Assembly: GCF_000400505.1 (NCBI RefSeq)
Contig: NZ_CM001857.1
Span: forward strand, 593,032 to 657,031
From: Musicola paradisiaca NCPPB 2511
GTDB taxonomy: Bacteria; Pseudomonadota; Gammaproteobacteria; Enterobacterales; Enterobacteriaceae
DNA length: 64,000 nucleotides
Reading direction: 5' to 3'
In this document: in pieces, positions 36,721 to 47,813 of the stretch
How the letters are laid out: every line of letters starts with the position of its first letter
Position numbering within the stretch: position 1 is the first letter of the stretch
Made by a program: the position numbers and the translations under genes
Notes under the pieces: generated by a model
Seen by the model: only the letters and a program-made list of their open reading frames with translations
What the model was told of the DNA's origin: nothing
Databases searched by the model: none

Positions 36721-39177
36721 ATGCGAGTGTTGAAATTTGGCGGGACTTCGGTGGCAAACGCAGAGCGGTTCGCGCGTGTTGCCGACATTATTGAAAGCAA
36801 TGCGCGTCAGGGACAGGTTGCTACCGTACTGTCGGCTCCGGCGAAAATCACCAACCACTTAGTGGCGATGATCGAAAAAACCGTGGCGGGGCAGGATATT
36901 CAGCCAAATATCAGCGATGCAGAAGCGATCTTTGCCGACTTACTGGCAGGGCTGGCCGAATCCCAACCGGGGTTCGCTTTCGATCGTCTCAACGCGCGTG
37001 TCGATGAGGAATTCGCCCAGCTCAAGCAGGTATTGCATGGTATTTCGCTGCTGGGGCAGTGCCCGGACAGCGTCAATGCATCCATCATCTGCCGTGGGGA
37101 AAAACTGTCCATCGCTATCATGGAGGCGGTGTTTCAGGCGCGCGGCTATCAGGTATCCGTCATTGATCCAGTCAAACGACTGCTGGCGCAAGGGCATTAT
37201 CTGGAGTCGACAGTTGATATCGCGGAATCCACGCGCCGCATTGTCGAACAAGGCATCCCAGCGGATCACGTAATTCTGATGGCGGGTTTTACCGCTGGTA
37301 ATGAGAAGGGCGAGTTGGTGGTACTGGGCCGTAACGGTTCTGACTATTCAGCCGCGGTATTGGCTGCCTGCCTGCGGGCGGATTGCTGCGAAATCTGGAC
37401 GGATGTGGACGGCGTTTATACCTGTGATCCACGCCAGGTTCCGGATGCCCGACTGCTCAAGTCGATGTCCTATCAGGAGGCCATGGAGCTCTCCTATTTC
37501 GGCGCTAAGGTTCTCCATCCTCGCACCATCGCCCCTATTGCCCAGTTCCAGATTCCCTGCCTTATCAAAAACACCGAAAACCCCCAGGCTCCCGGCACAT
37601 TGATTGGTCTTGAAAGCAACGATACCCAGTATCCGGTCAAAGGCATCACCAATCTCAATAACATGGCGATGATCAACGTCTCCGGGCCGGGGATGAAGGG
37701 CATGGTGGGAATGGCCGCGCGGGTCTTTGCCGCCATGTCGCGCGCAGGTATTTCCGTCGTACTGATTACCCAGTCTTCTTCTGAATACAGCATCAGCTTC
37801 TGTGTCTCTCAGAATGAACTGCCGCGGGCGCGTAAAACGCTGGAAGACGAATTCTATCTGGAACTGAAGGAAGGTGTGCTGGAGCCTTTGGATGTGATTC
37901 AGCGGCTGGCGATTATCTCCGTCGTCGGCGATGGCATGCGCACGTTGCGCGGCCTGTCCGCTCGCCTGTTCACCGCGCTTGCCAGCGCCAATATCAACAT
38001 CGTGGCGATTGCCCAGGGGTCGTCCGAGCGATCGATTTCCGTGGTGGTAAATAATGATGTCGCGACCACGGGCGTGCGCGTGGCGCACCAAATGCTGTTT
38101 AACACCGATCAAGTGCTGGATGTTTTTGTGATTGGTGTCGGTGGGGTTGGCGGTGCGTTACTGGAGCAAATTCAACGCCAGCAGCCGTGGCTGAAGCAGA
38201 AACACATCGATGTACGGATCTGTGGGATCGCCAATTCCCGAGCGATGCTGACCAACGTTCACGGTATTTCGATGGAGCGCTGGCGCGAAGAGCTGGCGCG
38301 TGCGCGCGAGCCGTTTAACCCGGAAGCCTTGGTGCGGCTGGTGAAAGAGTATCATCTGCTGAACCCGGTCATTATCGACTGTACCTCCAGCCAGGCTGTC
38401 GCCGAACAGTACGCGGATTTTCTATCGAACGGTTTCCATGTCGTTACGCCGAACAAGAAGGCGAATACCGGCACTCTGCGCTACTACCATCAGTTGCGCG
38501 CCGCCGCTGCCAAGTCCCGTCGTAAATTCTTGTACGACACCAACGTAGGCGCTGGCTTGCCGGTTATTGAGAATCTGCAGAATCTTCTCAACGCTGGTGA
38601 TGAATTAATCCGTTTTAACGGTATTCTGTCCGGCTCGCTGTCTTTCATTTTCGGCAAACTGGACGAAGGCATGTCGCTGTCGGCCGCAACGCTGCTGGCG
38701 AAGGAGAAAGGTTTTACCGAGCCGGATCCGCGCGATGATCTGTCTGGTATGGACGTAGCGCGTAAGTTGTTGATTCTGGCTCGCGAAGCGGGTTATGCGT
38801 TGGAACTGCATGATATCCAGGTCGATTCAGTGCTGCCGGAGGATTATGCGTCCGGCGACGTGGCGACGTTTCTGGCGCGTCTGCCGGAGTTGGACGGCGA
38901 GTTTGCTCAGCGTGTGGACGCCGCGCGGGCGGAAGGCAAAGTATTGCGTTATGTCGGCGTGATCGAAGAAGGGCGCTGCCGGGTGCAAATCAGCGCCGTC
39001 GGCGGCAACGATCCGTTGTTCAAAGTGAAAGACGGTGAGAACGCGCTGGCGTTTTACAGTCGTTATTATCAGCCGTTGCCGTTGGTGTTGCGCGGCTACG
39101 GAGCCGGCAATGAGGTGACGGCGGCGGGGGTATTTGCGGATCTGCTGCGCACGCTGTCGTGGAAGGTGGGAGTGTGA
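36721..39177 (+). CDS. thrA: Bifunctional aspartokinase I / homoserine dehydrogenase I
   Basis: Fused enzyme for two steps of threonine synthesis, aspartate to aspartyl phosphate and aspartate semialdehyde to homoserine, inhibited by threonine. The 818 residues match E. coli ThrA (820). The kinase begins [13 protein letters not shown]; the regulatory ACT pair lies at about 310-460. The dehydrogenase Rossmann loop is [17 protein letters not shown] (near 470), followed by [10 protein letters not shown] and [26 protein letters not shown] ribosome site precedes the ATG. thrB starts 2 bases after the stop. Confidence 0.98.
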   Translation: MRVLKFGGTSVANAERFARVADIIESNARQGQVATVLSAPAKITNHLVAMIEKTVAGQDIQPNISDAEAIFADLLAGLAESQPGFAFDRLNARVDEEFAQLKQVLHGISLLGQCPDSVNASIICRGEKLSIAIMEAVFQARGYQVSVIDPVKRLLAQGHYLESTVDIAESTRRIVEQGIPADHVILMAGFTAGNEKGELVVLGRNGSDYSAAVLAACLRADCCEIWTDVDGVYTCDPRQVPDARLLKSMSYQEAMELSYFGAKVLHPRTIAPIAQFQIPCLIKNTENPQAPGTLIGLESNDTQYPVKGITNLNNMAMINVSGPGMKGMVGMAARVFAAMSRAGISVVLITQSSSEYSISFCVSQNELPRARKTLEDEFYLELKEGVLEPLDVIQRLAIISVVGDGMRTLRGLSARLFTALASANINIVAIAQGSSERSISVVVNNDVATTGVRVAHQMLFNTDQVLDVFVIGVGGVGGALLEQIQRQQPWLKQKHIDVRICGIANSRAMLTNVHGISMERWREELARAREPFNPEALVRLVKEYHLLNPVIIDCTSSQAVAEQYADFLSNGFHVVTPNKKANTGTLRYYHQLRAAAAKSRRKFLYDTNVGAGLPVIENLQNLLNAGDELIRFNGILSGSLSFIFGKLDEGMSLSAATLLAKEKGFTEPDPRDDLSGMDVARKLLILAREAGYALELHDIQVDSVLPEDYASGDVATFLARLPELDGEFAQRVDAARAEGKVLRYVGVIEEGRCRVQISAVGGNDPLFKVKDGENALAFYSRYYQPLPLVLRGYGAGNEVTAAGVFADLLRTLSWKVGV

Positions 39178-39179
39178 GA

Positions 39180-40109
39180 ATGGTGAAAATTTATGCCCCG
39201 GCATCCATTGGGAATGTGAGCGTCGGTTTTGATGTGCTGGGGGCGGCGGTCTCGCCGGTCGATGGGACACTGCTTGGCGACTGCGTTTCGGTGGAAGCGG
39301 CGGAGCTGTTTAGTCTGCATAACGAAGGCCGTTTTGTCAGCAAGCTGCCGGACGATCCCAAACAGAATATCGTTTACCAATGCTGGGAGCGTTTCTGTCA
39401 GGAAATCGGTAAAACGATACCGGTGTCCATCAAGCTGGAAAAGAATATGCCTATCGGCTCTGGCCTGGGTTCCAGCGCCTGTTCGGTGGTGGCGGGGTTG
39501 ATGGCGATGAATGAATACTGCGGCAAACCGCTGGATGACACTCGTCTGCTGACTTTGATGGGCGAGCTGGAAGGCCGTATTTCCGGCAGCGTGCATTATG
39601 ACAATGTCGCCCCCTGCTTTCTGGGCGGGATCCAGTTGATGGTGGAGGAACTGGGGATTATCAGCCAGTCCGTGCCAGGTTTTGACAACTGGTTGTGGGT
39701 GATGGCGTACCCAGGCATCAAGGTTTCGACGGCCGAAGCGCGGGCGATTTTGCCGGCGCAGTATCGTCGCCAGGATTGCATCAGCCACGGCCGTTATCTG
39801 GCCGGTTTCATCCACGCTTGTCACACCGGGCAAGCGGAATTGGCCGCCAGGCTGATGAAGGATGTGATCGCTGAACCCTACCGTACTCGTTTGTTGCCAG
39901 GTTTTGCCGAGTCGCGCCGCGCCGCCGAGGAACTGGGCGCACTGGCGTGCGGCATTTCCGGTTCCGGGCCGACGCTATTTTCCGTGTGCGACAACATGGG
40001 GGCGGCGGAGCGCGTCGCCGACTGGCTGCGGGCGCACTACCTGCAGAATAATGAAGGTTTTGTTCATATTTGCCGTCTGGATACGACAGGCGCGCGACAA
40101 GTGGGATAA
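39180..40109 (+). CDS. thrB: Homoserine kinase
   Basis: GHMP-family kinase making O-phosphohomoserine. The 309 residues match E. coli (310). ATG 39180 gives [21 protein letters not shown]; the open frame begins 7 codons earlier inside thrA but is not conserved there. The ATP loop is [20 protein letters not shown] (near residue 90), and [13 protein letters not shown] (near 265) is the C-terminal glycine-rich motif. It lies 2 bases after thrA and 3 bases before thrC, so translation is probably coupled. Confidence 0.97.
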   Translation: MVKIYAPASIGNVSVGFDVLGAAVSPVDGTLLGDCVSVEAAELFSLHNEGRFVSKLPDDPKQNIVYQCWERFCQEIGKTIPVSIKLEKNMPIGSGLGSSACSVVAGLMAMNEYCGKPLDDTRLLTLMGELEGRISGSVHYDNVAPCFLGGIQLMVEELGIISQSVPGFDNWLWVMAYPGIKVSTAEARAILPAQYRRQDCISHGRYLAGFIHACHTGQAELAARLMKDVIAEPYRTRLLPGFAESRRAAEELGALACGISGSGPTLFSVCDNMGAAERVADWLRAHYLQNNEGFVHICRLDTTGARQVG

Positions 40110-40112
40110 CGC

Positions 40113-41402
40113 ATGAAACTGTACAATCTGAAAGATCATAACGAACAGGTGAATTTTGCCGAAGCCATCAGAAAAGGGCTCGGCAGCCAGCAGGGCCTGT
40201 TTTTCCCTCTGGAGTTGCCGGAATTTGACCTGACGGCGATCGACGAATTGCTGCAGTTGGATTTTGTCACCCGCAGCAGTCGTATTTTGTCGGCGTTTAT
40301 CGGCGATGAAATGCCGGATGAGACGGTATATCAGCGTGTTAAAGCGGCGTTTCGTTTTCCGGCGCCGGTGGTGCCGGTAAGCGCGGATATCTCCTCGCTG
40401 GAGTTGTTCCATGGCCCGACGCTGGCATTCAAAGATTTCGGCGGCCGGTTTATGGCGCAGATGCTGGCGGAAGTGGCGGGCGACGAGCAGATCACCATCC
40501 TGACCGCCACGTCTGGCGATACCGGCGCAGCGGTGGCGCATGCGTTTTACGGCCTGGAGAATGTGCGCGTGGTTATCTTGTATCCGCGCGGCAAGATCAG
40601 CCCGCTGCAGGAGAAATTGTTCTGTACGCTTGGCGGCAATATTCACACCATTGCCGTCGACAGCGACTTTGATGCCTGCCAGGCGCTGGTCAAACAGGCG
40701 TTTGATGACGAAGAACTGAAGCAGACGGTGGGGCTCAACTCGGCCAACTCCATCAATATCAGTCGCCTGTTGGCGCAGATCTGTTATTACTTTGAGGCGG
40801 TGGCGCAACTGTCGCAGGACGCGCGCAACCAACTGGTGATTTCGGTGCCCAGCGGTAATTTCGGCGATTTGACCGCCGGTCTGCTGGCGAAATCGCTGGG
40901 GCTGCCGGTGAAGCGTTTTATCGCCGCCACCAACGCCAACGACACGGTGCCGCGTTTTCTGCAAAACGGCAGCTGGCAGCCGAATCCGACGGTCGCCACA
41001 CTCTCCAACGCCATGGACGTTAGCCAACCCAACAACTGGCCGCGGGTAGAAGAACTGTTCCGCCGTAAGAACTGGTCGCTGAAAACGCTGGGCTTTGGCG
41101 CAGTCAGCGATGAGGTCACTAAAACCACCATGCGGGAGCTGGATGCGTTGGGATATGTTTCCGAACCGCATGCGGCGATCGCCTACCGCCTGCTGCGCGA
41201 TCAGCTACAGCCCGGTGAGCATGGCCTGTTCCTGGGGACGGCGCACCCGGCGAAATTCAAGGAAAGCGTGGAAGAGATTCTGGGGAAAGCCCTGCCGTTG
41301 CCGCAGGAGCTGGCCACGCGCGCCGATCTGGATTTGCTGTCCCATCACTTTGCGCCTGATTTCGCCCAGTTGCGTCAGTTCCTGATGGCGTTGCCGCGTT
41401 AA
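40113..41402 (+). CDS. thrC: Threonine synthase
   Basis: PLP enzyme converting O-phosphohomoserine to threonine, last step of the pathway. The 429 residues match E. coli (428). The PLP lysine is in LAFKDFGGRFMAQML (near residue 107), with the phosphate-binding TATSGDTGAAVAHAFYG (near 133) and SANSINISRLLAQICYYFEA (near 209). It is the last gene of the operon; a strong terminator follows at 41434. Confidence 0.98.
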   Translation: MKLYNLKDHNEQVNFAEAIRKGLGSQQGLFFPLELPEFDLTAIDELLQLDFVTRSSRILSAFIGDEMPDETVYQRVKAAFRFPAPVVPVSADISSLELFHGPTLAFKDFGGRFMAQMLAEVAGDEQITILTATSGDTGAAVAHAFYGLENVRVVILYPRGKISPLQEKLFCTLGGNIHTIAVDSDFDACQALVKQAFDDEELKQTVGLNSANSINISRLLAQICYYFEAVAQLSQDARNQLVISVPSGNFGDLTAGLLAKSLGLPVKRFIAATNANDTVPRFLQNGSWQPNPTVATLSNAMDVSQPNNWPRVEELFRRKNWSLKTLGFGAVSDEVTKTTMRELDALGYVSEPHAAIAYRLLRDQLQPGEHGLFLGTAHPAKFKESVEEILGKALPLPQELATRADLDLLSHHFAPDFAQLRQFLMALPR

Positions 41403-41433
41403 TCGCCGTCTCAAAGCACAGTATCCGCCTCAG

Positions 41434-41465
41434 CAAAGGAGCCCATTGGGCTCCTTTGTTTTAAT
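41434..41465 (+). terminator. Terminator of the thr operon
   Basis: CAAAGGAGCCC-ATT-GGGCTCCTTTG followed by TTTTA, about 30 bases after thrC. The left side also has an A-run. Confidence 0.92.
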
Positions 41466-41566
41466 AAAATCGAACACACGGAGCAACATAGCTAACGTAG
41501 TGCATTGGCATGATCGCTATCAGCGAACGTCATGACTGCTCCGATGCAGGCAGTTTATTGAGGAGG

Positions 41567-42340
41567 TCAGCGCTCCGAACGTTTGAAAATCAGCTCGTCG
41601 GCGGAAGAGTCGCTGGCGGAGAATGTATAACCCTCCAGATCGAAAGACTTGAGTTGTTCCGGTGTGGTGAGCCGGTGTTGAATAATGAAACGGCTCATCA
41701 ACCCGCGTGCTTTTTTGGCGTAAAAACTGATGACTTTGAATTTGCCGTTTTTCTCATCCAGAAAAACCGGTTTGATCTGGCGGGCCTTGAGTTTCCCTGG
41801 CATGACCGATTTGAAGTATTCGTCCGATGCCAGATTGATCAGAATGTCATCTTCTTGCTCTGCCAGCGCCTGGTTCAGTTTCCCGGTGATGGTGTCGCCC
41901 CAGAACTGGTACAGGTCATTACCCTTGTCATTTTTCAGCTTGATTCCCATTTCCAGCCGGTACGGTTGCATCAAATCCAGCGGGCGCAGCACGCCGTAAA
42001 GCCCAGAGAGAATCCTCAGGTGCTGCTGGGCAAAATCGAAATCCTGTTCGCTGAAGCTATCCGCGTTCAACCCGGTATATACATCGCCTTTGAAGGCCAG
42101 AATGGCTTGCCGGGCGTTATCCGGCGTGAATTCCGGTTGCCATTCCTGGAAGCGGACGGCGTTCAACCCGGCAAGCTTGTCGCTGATCCCCATCAATGAT
42201 GCAATTTCCGCTGGTGTCAGCTGTTTGCAACGTTGAATCAGCCGGGCGGAATGGGCCAGCAGCTCCGGCTGGGTGTGACGTTGTGTGGGCAGCGGGCTGG
42301 TGTAATCCAGCGTTTTGGCAGGTGAAATAGTAATAAGCAT
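41567..42340 (-). CDS. yaaA: Peroxide stress protein YaaA
   Basis: DUF328/UPF0246 protein that lowers intracellular free iron and DNA damage during hydrogen peroxide stress (OxyR-induced in E. coli). The 257 residues match the family (258). It begins [19 protein letters not shown], with [14 protein letters not shown] (near residue 90), [22 protein letters not shown] (near 110) and [16 protein letters not shown] (near 205). It is divergent from talB; the yaaJ transporter gene between them in E. coli is missing. Confidence 0.95.
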   Translation of the reverse strand: MLITISPAKTLDYTSPLPTQRHTQPELLAHSARLIQRCKQLTPAEIASLMGISDKLAGLNAVRFQEWQPEFTPDNARQAILAFKGDVYTGLNADSFSEQDFDFAQQHLRILSGLYGVLRPLDLMQPYRLEMGIKLKNDKGNDLYQFWGDTITGKLNQALAEQEDDILINLASDEYFKSVMPGKLKARQIKPVFLDEKNGKFKVISFYAKKARGLMSRFIIQHRLTTPEQLKSFDLEGYTFSASDSSADELIFKRSER

Positions 42341-42642
42341 GGGAATATCCGTTCAGATAGCGATGGGGTTTACTGTAGCAAAATGTGCCCGAAAAAGGGG
42401 CGATGATTGCGACAGGCTTGATGAATCAATCGGTGTGTTATTCACCGGTATTGAGGTGTTCGACAAACATGACTTTGAATTAATGTGTTTTTTATTTTAT
42501 TGATTTTAAATGAGAATTTTTTGTTGTTAATGTTGGGTGTGCGTTATCTACCGGCTTGCGCGGGTTCCCGCGCGTGTTATTATCAGGCTCTGGCGACAGT
42601 TCCCTGCCACCAGTTCATGCACAAACAATGAGAAAGGCCAAC
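42341..42642. other. yaaA-talB divergent intergenic region
   Basis: About 300 bases with an AT-rich centre (42470-42540) likely carrying the talB promoter. No gene, hairpin or specific operator was recognised. Confidence 0.5.
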
Positions 42643-43596
42643 ATGACTGATAAACTGACTTCCCTACGCCAATTAACTACGGTTGTGGCGGATACCGGCG
42701 ATATCGCGGCGATGAAACTCTACAAACCGCAGGATGCCACCACTAACCCTTCCCTGATCCTGAACGCAGCGCAAATCCCGGAATACCGTGCGCTGATTGA
42801 TGACGCCGTGGCCTGGGCCCGTGGCCAGAGCAGCAAGCGCGAACAGCAGATTGTCGATGCGACGGACAAACTGGCAGTCAATATCGGTCTGGAAATTCTC
42901 AAACTGATCCCAGGACGCATTTCTACCGAAGTAGATGCGCGCCTCTCCTACGATACTGAAGCCAGCGTGGCGAAAGCCAAACATTTGATCAAGTTGTATA
43001 ACGACGCGGGTATCAGCAACGATCGCATTCTGATCAAGCTGGCTTCTACCTGGCAGGGCATCCGTGCTGCTGAACAGCTGGAAAAAGAAGGCATCAACTG
43101 CAACCTGACATTGCTGTTTTCCTTCGCTCAGGCCCGCGCTTGTGCGGAAGCCGGCGTTTTCCTGATTTCTCCGTTCGTTGGCCGTATTCTTGACTGGTAC
43201 AAAGCCAATGGCGACAAAAAAGAGTTCGCGCCGCAGGATGATCCGGGTGTGATTTCCGTGAGCGAGATCTACACCTATTACAAATCTCACGGCTATGAAA
43301 CCGTAGTGATGGGCGCAAGCTTCCGTAATTCCGGCGAGATACTGGAGCTGGCAGGTTGCGATCGCCTGACCATCGCCCCCGCGCTGCTGAAAGAGCTGGC
43401 GGAAACGGCGGGCGACGTGGCGCGTATGCTGCAGTACAGCGGTGACGTTAAGGCGCGTCCGGCCAGACTGACCGAATCCGAGTTCTACTGGCAGCACAAT
43501 CAGGATCCGATGGCGGTGGAAAAACTGGCCGAAGGGATTCGCAAGTTCGCCGTTGACCAGGAAAAACTGGAAAAAATGATCGTCGAACTGTTGTAA
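42643..43596 (+). CDS. talB: Transaldolase B
   Basis: Class I aldolase-type enzyme of the pentose phosphate pathway, moving a dihydroxyacetone unit between sedoheptulose 7-phosphate and glyceraldehyde 3-phosphate. The 317 residues equal E. coli TalB. The Schiff-base lysine is in [17 protein letters not shown] (near residue 132), and [14 protein letters not shown] (near 31) is the N-terminal signature. Start 42643 ([12 protein letters not shown]) follows GAGAAAGGCC; the frame is open 29 codons earlier without conservation. Confidence 0.97.
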   Translation: MTDKLTSLRQLTTVVADTGDIAAMKLYKPQDATTNPSLILNAAQIPEYRALIDDAVAWARGQSSKREQQIVDATDKLAVNIGLEILKLIPGRISTEVDARLSYDTEASVAKAKHLIKLYNDAGISNDRILIKLASTWQGIRAAEQLEKEGINCNLTLLFSFAQARACAEAGVFLISPFVGRILDWYKANGDKKEFAPQDDPGVISVSEIYTYYKSHGYETVVMGASFRNSGEILELAGCDRLTIAPALLKELAETAGDVARMLQYSGDVKARPARLTESEFYWQHNQDPMAVEKLAEGIRKFAVDQEKLEKMIVELL

Positions 43597-43621
43597 TTAC
43601 CGTTTCGACGCCGAATAACGG

Positions 43622-44758
43622 TCAGCCTGCGCTGACCGTTTTTGTTGCTATCGGCGTGACCAGCCCGCTGTCAGAAACGGTACAGTTGCGCGTCCTCTTG
43701 GCCATATAAAGGTGGGTATCCGCGCGTCGTATCAATTCATCCAACTCGGTTTCATCATCGGTGGCTACGGTTAACCCGATGCTGACGGAAATGTGCGGGG
43801 ACAACCATTCACTCTCTTCGCGCAGTTCTATCAGGGCGGTTCTGATCCGTTCGGCAACCCGGCTGGCACTCTCTGCCGGGGTATCCGGCAGCACGATGGC
43901 GAACTCGTCGCCGCCAAGACGCCCCAGCACATCCTGACGGCGGCTGTTGTCGCGAATGAGATTGGCGATGACGGTCAGGGTTTTGTCACCATCGGCGTGT
44001 CCCTGGGTGTCATTGACTTGTTTGAAGTGGTCGATGTCGATCAGCATGACGCACACCGGCAGATCTTCACGGCGCGAAAGCATCAGCGCCTGATTGGATG
44101 CCTGAAAAAAAGCATCGCGGCGCAACAAGCTCGTCAGGTCGTCATAGCGGGCGATGGTAGGTAATTCGATCAGGTATTTTTTGGCTAATAGGGATAGCAG
44201 GCTGCCAATAATGGCAATCATCAGGCTGATGAATGCCAGGGTAAACAGTGACGATGAGGACAGGAAAAGATCGTGCCATGAGGGCATGGTGTCCATGATC
44301 GTCACCCGGACTCGTGCGCCGATCAGGTCATCGGTGGGCGATAGGATGGGCATGATGGTCGTGACCTGATCTTTATTGGACTTACTTCCTGATACGGGGA
44401 GCCGGTTTTCGCAAAGCCGGATAATCGCCATGTCGTTGAGCGAAAGATTCAGTTCCGTCAGGCGAGTAATGCACTCCCGACGAGTGTCGCGTGTGTTAAA
44501 CGCCAGCACTTTGACATTGATCGACATAGCGCTGCCAACCCTGTAATTACGGTTGCTTTCGCTGAGTTCGCCGTTTGTGCTATAGGATTCATACATCCTG
44601 ATAATGTTGTCAAAACTGGCTTTTTCGTCCCGCCAATCTTTTTCTCTGGCATTGAGCAGTAACAAGCTGGCGACGACAAGTGCAAATGATCCAAACAGAA
44701 TAAATGCGGATACCGGATGAGAAAATAATTTCAATAACTGATTCTGAAGGCGACTCAT
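43622..44758 (-). CDS. Membrane-bound GGDEF diguanylate cyclase
   Basis: Inner-membrane protein of 378 residues. An N-terminal helix (about 12-37) and a second helix (about 160-190) flank a periplasmic domain of about 120 residues without a recognised family. The C-terminal GGDEF domain (about 200-370) has intact LGRLGGDEFAIVLPD and the inhibitory I-site RRQD exactly five residues before GGDEF, so a product-inhibited c-di-GMP synthase is expected. It ends 25 bases from talB. The sensor input is unknown. It is not present at this place in E. coli. A TTG start seven codons upstream (44779) is less likely. Confidence 0.9.
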   Translation of the reverse strand: MSRLQNQLLKLFSHPVSAFILFGSFALVVASLLLLNAREKDWRDEKASFDNIIRMYESYSTNGELSESNRNYRVGSAMSINVKVLAFNTRDTRRECITRLTELNLSLNDMAIIRLCENRLPVSGSKSNKDQVTTIMPILSPTDDLIGARVRVTIMDTMPSWHDLFLSSSSLFTLAFISLMIAIIGSLLSLLAKKYLIELPTIARYDDLTSLLRRDAFFQASNQALMLSRREDLPVCVMLIDIDHFKQVNDTQGHADGDKTLTVIANLIRDNSRRQDVLGRLGGDEFAIVLPDTPAESASRVAERIRTALIELREESEWLSPHISVSIGLTVATDDETELDELIRRADTHLYMAKRTRNCTVSDSGLVTPIATKTVSAG

Positions 44759-45033
44759 ACATTTTCCCAATATTTTCAATTATTTTTCTGCGAACTGTAT
44801 TTTTTGCCGCGTTCTGATGGTTAAGATCGCGTTCTTAATGAGTTATCGTCAACAGAACCATTTTTTTTATTTAATATCAGGTTATTAAATAAGTATTTTA
44901 TGTGGGGATTTTGTGATCCTGATTGGCTTTCTGCGGTATCGCGCCTTGGGGTTGTCTCCATACTCTCTGAATATTCAGGGGCGATGAAGTTTTCCACCGA
45001 ATTGCATACGTTTTTGGTAAAAGCGAGGTTGTT

Positions 45034-45621
45034 ATGAACATGCTGCGTATTGGGTTGGTGTCCGTTTCCGATCGCGCGTCCAGCGGGATTTATCAAGACA
45101 AGGGAATTCCGGCATTGCAGGAATGGCTGGCCGAGGCGCTGACCACGCCGTTTGAGGTGGAAACCCGGCTGGTGCCCGACGAGCAGCCATTGATTGAGCA
45201 GACGCTTTGCGAGCTGGTGGATGAATGCGAGTGCCATCTGGTGTTGACCACCGGGGGAACAGGCCCGGCACGCCGTGATGTGACTCCGGATGCGACGTTG
45301 GCGGTAGCGGATCGTGAAATGCCGGGATTCGGCGAACAGATGCGCCAGATCAGCCTGCGCTTTGTGCCCACCGCCATTCTATCGCGGCAGGTCGGCGTGA
45401 TTCGCAAACAGGCGCTGATTCTCAATCTGCCGGGGCAGCCCAAGTCCATTCGTGAAACCCTGTCCGGTCTGAAAGATGAACGCGGGCTGGTGGTTGTCCC
45501 CGGCATTTTTGCCAGTATTCCTTACTGTATCCAGCTCCTTGACGGGCCTTATGTAGAAACTAATACCGATGTGGTAGCAGCTTTTAGGCCCAAAAATGCT
45601 ATTCGTGATATAAAAAACTGA
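45034..45621 (+). CDS. mog: Molybdopterin adenylyltransferase
   Basis: Activates molybdopterin by adenylation before molybdenum insertion. The 195 residues equal E. coli MogA. Signature motifs are VLTTGGTGPARRDVTPDATL (near residue 70) and LNLPGQPKSIRETL (near 130), with VSVSDRASSGIYQDKGIPAL at the start. A GAGGTTGTT ribosome site precedes the ATG. In E. coli it follows talB directly; here the GGDEF gene lies between them. Confidence 0.97.
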   Translation: MNMLRIGLVSVSDRASSGIYQDKGIPALQEWLAEALTTPFEVETRLVPDEQPLIEQTLCELVDECECHLVLTTGGTGPARRDVTPDATLAVADREMPGFGEQMRQISLRFVPTAILSRQVGVIRKQALILNLPGQPKSIRETLSGLKDERGLVVVPGIFASIPYCIQLLDGPYVETNTDVVAAFRPKNAIRDIKN

Positions 45622-45749
45622 AATTTTATCATCTCCGGTATAAGCGCCGCTCGTCGCTGGTGTATCAGAATTCTTCCGATATAGTAATGTTTACTTTACG
45701 GTGTTGTTTGAAATAATCCTCCCCTGATACTGGTGTTGTGCGGTGATTT

Positions 45750-47063
45750 ATGGTTAACGAAAAAAATCGTCGGTTAAACCGGCATGATTACAAGACGCTC
45801 TCTCTGGCTGCGTTGGGCGGCGCGCTGGAGTTTTATGATTTCATCATCTTCGTCTTTTTTGCTGCGGTGCTCGGCGATCTTTTCTTTCCGACGGATATCC
45901 CCGATTGGTTACGGCAGGTTCAGACGTTCGGGATCTTCGCTGCCGGCTATCTGGCCCGGCCGCTTGGCGGGATCGTGATGGCGCATTTCGGCGATCTCGT
46001 CGGCCGCAAGAAAATGTTCAGCCTGAGTATTTTGTTGATGGCGCTGCCTACGCTGGGTATGGGGATGTTGCCGACCTATGCGTCGATCGGCATTGCCGCG
46101 CCGTTGCTCCTGCTGTTGATGCGAGTGCTGCAGGGCGCGGCGATCGGTGGCGAAGTGCCTGGGGCCTGGGTGTTTGTGTCGGAGCATGTGCCGCGTTCGC
46201 GCATCGGTATTGCATGCGGCACCCTGACGGCGGGGCTGACGCTGGGGATCCTGTTTGGCTCCATGATCGCGACGCTGCTTAATACGTCGTTGTCTCCGGC
46301 GCAGATTTCTGCCGGCGGCTGGCGGATACCTTTCTTTGTCGGCGGGATTTTCGGGCTGATCGCGTTGTATTTGCGTCGTTGGTTGCAGGAAACGCCGATA
46401 TTCCAGGAAATGCAGGAACACAAGAAACTGGCCAGTGAACTGCCGCTTAAGATGGTGGTATTACGTCACAAGAAAGCCGTGCTGATTTCCATGTTGCTGA
46501 CGTGGATGCTCTCTGCCGGCATTGTGGTGGTGATTTTAATGGCGCCGGTCTATCTGCAAAAATTGTTCGCCATTGCGCCGGCGTTGACGTTGCAGGCCAA
46601 CAGTCTGGCGACCATTGCGCTGATGGCGGGGTGCATTACCGCCGGTCTGGCGGCGGATCGCTTTGGCATTGGCTATACGTTTATCGTCGGCAGCCTGCTG
46701 TTGGCTGCTTGCAGCTGGTTTTTTTACACCCATGCGGCGCAGAGTCATGAATTGCTGTTTATCAGTTATAGCATGGCGGGGTTCAGCGTCGGCGTGGTGG
46801 GAGCCGTTCCTTATGTCATGGTGCAGGCATTTCCTGCCACGGTGCGTTTCACCGGCATTTCCTTTTCTTATAATGTGTCTTACGCCATTTTTGGCGGTTT
46901 GACGCCGATATGTGTGACTTTGCTGATGAAGGTAACGCCGCTTGCGCCGGCATTTTATGTGTTGGCTCTCTGTGCGCTGGGCGTGCTGCTGGGCTTTTAT
47001 CTGCGCAATGAAAGCCGTCAATCAGCGGTATCTGAACCGGCGAATTTCCCTGCCGGCGTATAA
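45750..47063 (+). CDS. MFS transporter, metabolite:H+ symporter (MHS) family
   Basis: Twelve-helix major facilitator protein of 437 residues of the MHS type (relatives of ProP, ShiA and citrate carriers). It has the N-terminal pattern GALEFYDFIIFVFFAAVLG, the loop motif GDLVGRKKMFSLS between helices 2 and 3, and RVLQGAAIGGEVPGAWVFVSEH. The substrate cannot be told from sequence. It lies between mog and satP, a place with no such gene in E. coli. A terminator follows at 47098. Confidence 0.88.
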   Translation: MVNEKNRRLNRHDYKTLSLAALGGALEFYDFIIFVFFAAVLGDLFFPTDIPDWLRQVQTFGIFAAGYLARPLGGIVMAHFGDLVGRKKMFSLSILLMALPTLGMGMLPTYASIGIAAPLLLLLMRVLQGAAIGGEVPGAWVFVSEHVPRSRIGIACGTLTAGLTLGILFGSMIATLLNTSLSPAQISAGGWRIPFFVGGIFGLIALYLRRWLQETPIFQEMQEHKKLASELPLKMVVLRHKKAVLISMLLTWMLSAGIVVVILMAPVYLQKLFAIAPALTLQANSLATIALMAGCITAGLAADRFGIGYTFIVGSLLLAACSWFFYTHAAQSHELLFISYSMAGFSVGVVGAVPYVMVQAFPATVRFTGISFSYNVSYAIFGGLTPICVTLLMKVTPLAPAFYVLALCALGVLLGFYLRNESRQSAVSEPANFPAGV

Positions 47064-47097
47064 TGCTTTCGAGGTGCGCCTTTGGGTGATAAGGCAT

Positions 47098-47133
47098 AAA
47101 AAGAGGTTTCCTATGATGGGAAACCTCTTTTTG
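47098..47133. terminator. Bidirectional terminator between MHS transporter and satP
   Basis: AAAAAGAGGTTTC and GAAACCTCTTTTT arms with a short loop, so both strands have a T-run. It can end both converging genes. A second hairpin, ACCACCTCC / GGAGGTGGT (47147-47167), lies 14 bases on. Confidence 0.9.
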
Positions 47134-47240
47134 TTGTCAGTGTTAAACCACCTCCTCGGGAGGTGGTGATTGTTTTGTAGGCATTGCTCGCTCTCGATGA
47201 TGAGGCTGCGAATAATGTCGACGTAACGAGCAACCGACGA

Positions 47241-47813
47241 TTAATGCGCGCCGCGGGCGCCAATCGGCAGAATGGTGCGGCCGTACTGCTCGTTCAACAC
47301 TTCCGCCATCGCCAGATAGATGGCGCTGGCGCCGCAGATGATGCCTTCGTAGCCAGCGAAAGTCAGCAGCGCATGGTTGCCGGTCATGTTGCCGACGGCC
47401 AGCAAGGCGAACAGCAGGGTCAGGCTGGCGAAGACAAACTGTAAGGCACGGTTGGCGCCCAGGGTGCCGAAGAACATGAACAGAGTGAACACGCCCCACA
47501 GACCCAGGAATACCCCCAGGAATTTAGCGTCGCTGGCTTCCGCCAGACCCATTTTGGGCAGCATCAGAATGGCGACCAGTGTCAGCCAAAAAGCGCCGTA
47601 AGACGTGAAAGCCGTAACGCCGAAGGTGTTGCCCTTTTTGTATTCCAGCATGCCGGCCAGAATTTGGGCGATGCCGCCGTAGAAAATCCCCATGCTCAGA
47701 ATAATGGATGTGAGCGGAAAAAAGCCTGCGTTATGCAGGTTTAAAAGAATAGTGGTCATCCCGAAGCCCATCAGTCCCAGCGGACCGGGATTCGCCAACG
47801 TTTTTGCTTGCAT
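47241..47813 (-). CDS. satP: Succinate-acetate/proton symporter SatP
   Basis: AceTr/GPR1-FUN34-YaaH family inner-membrane channel/symporter for acetate and succinate, about six helices. The 190 residues match E. coli SatP (188). It starts [20 protein letters not shown] after AGAGGA; the open frame runs 38 codons upstream without conservation. Family motifs are [21 protein letters not shown] (near residue 8) and [19 protein letters not shown] (near 60). It converges with the MHS gene. Confidence 0.95.
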   Translation of the reverse strand: MQAKTLANPGPLGLMGFGMTTILLNLHNAGFFPLTSIILSMGIFYGGIAQILAGMLEYKKGNTFGVTAFTSYGAFWLTLVAILMLPKMGLAEASDAKFLGVFLGLWGVFTLFMFFGTLGANRALQFVFASLTLLFALLAVGNMTGNHALLTFAGYEGIICGASAIYLAMAEVLNEQYGRTILPIGARGAH

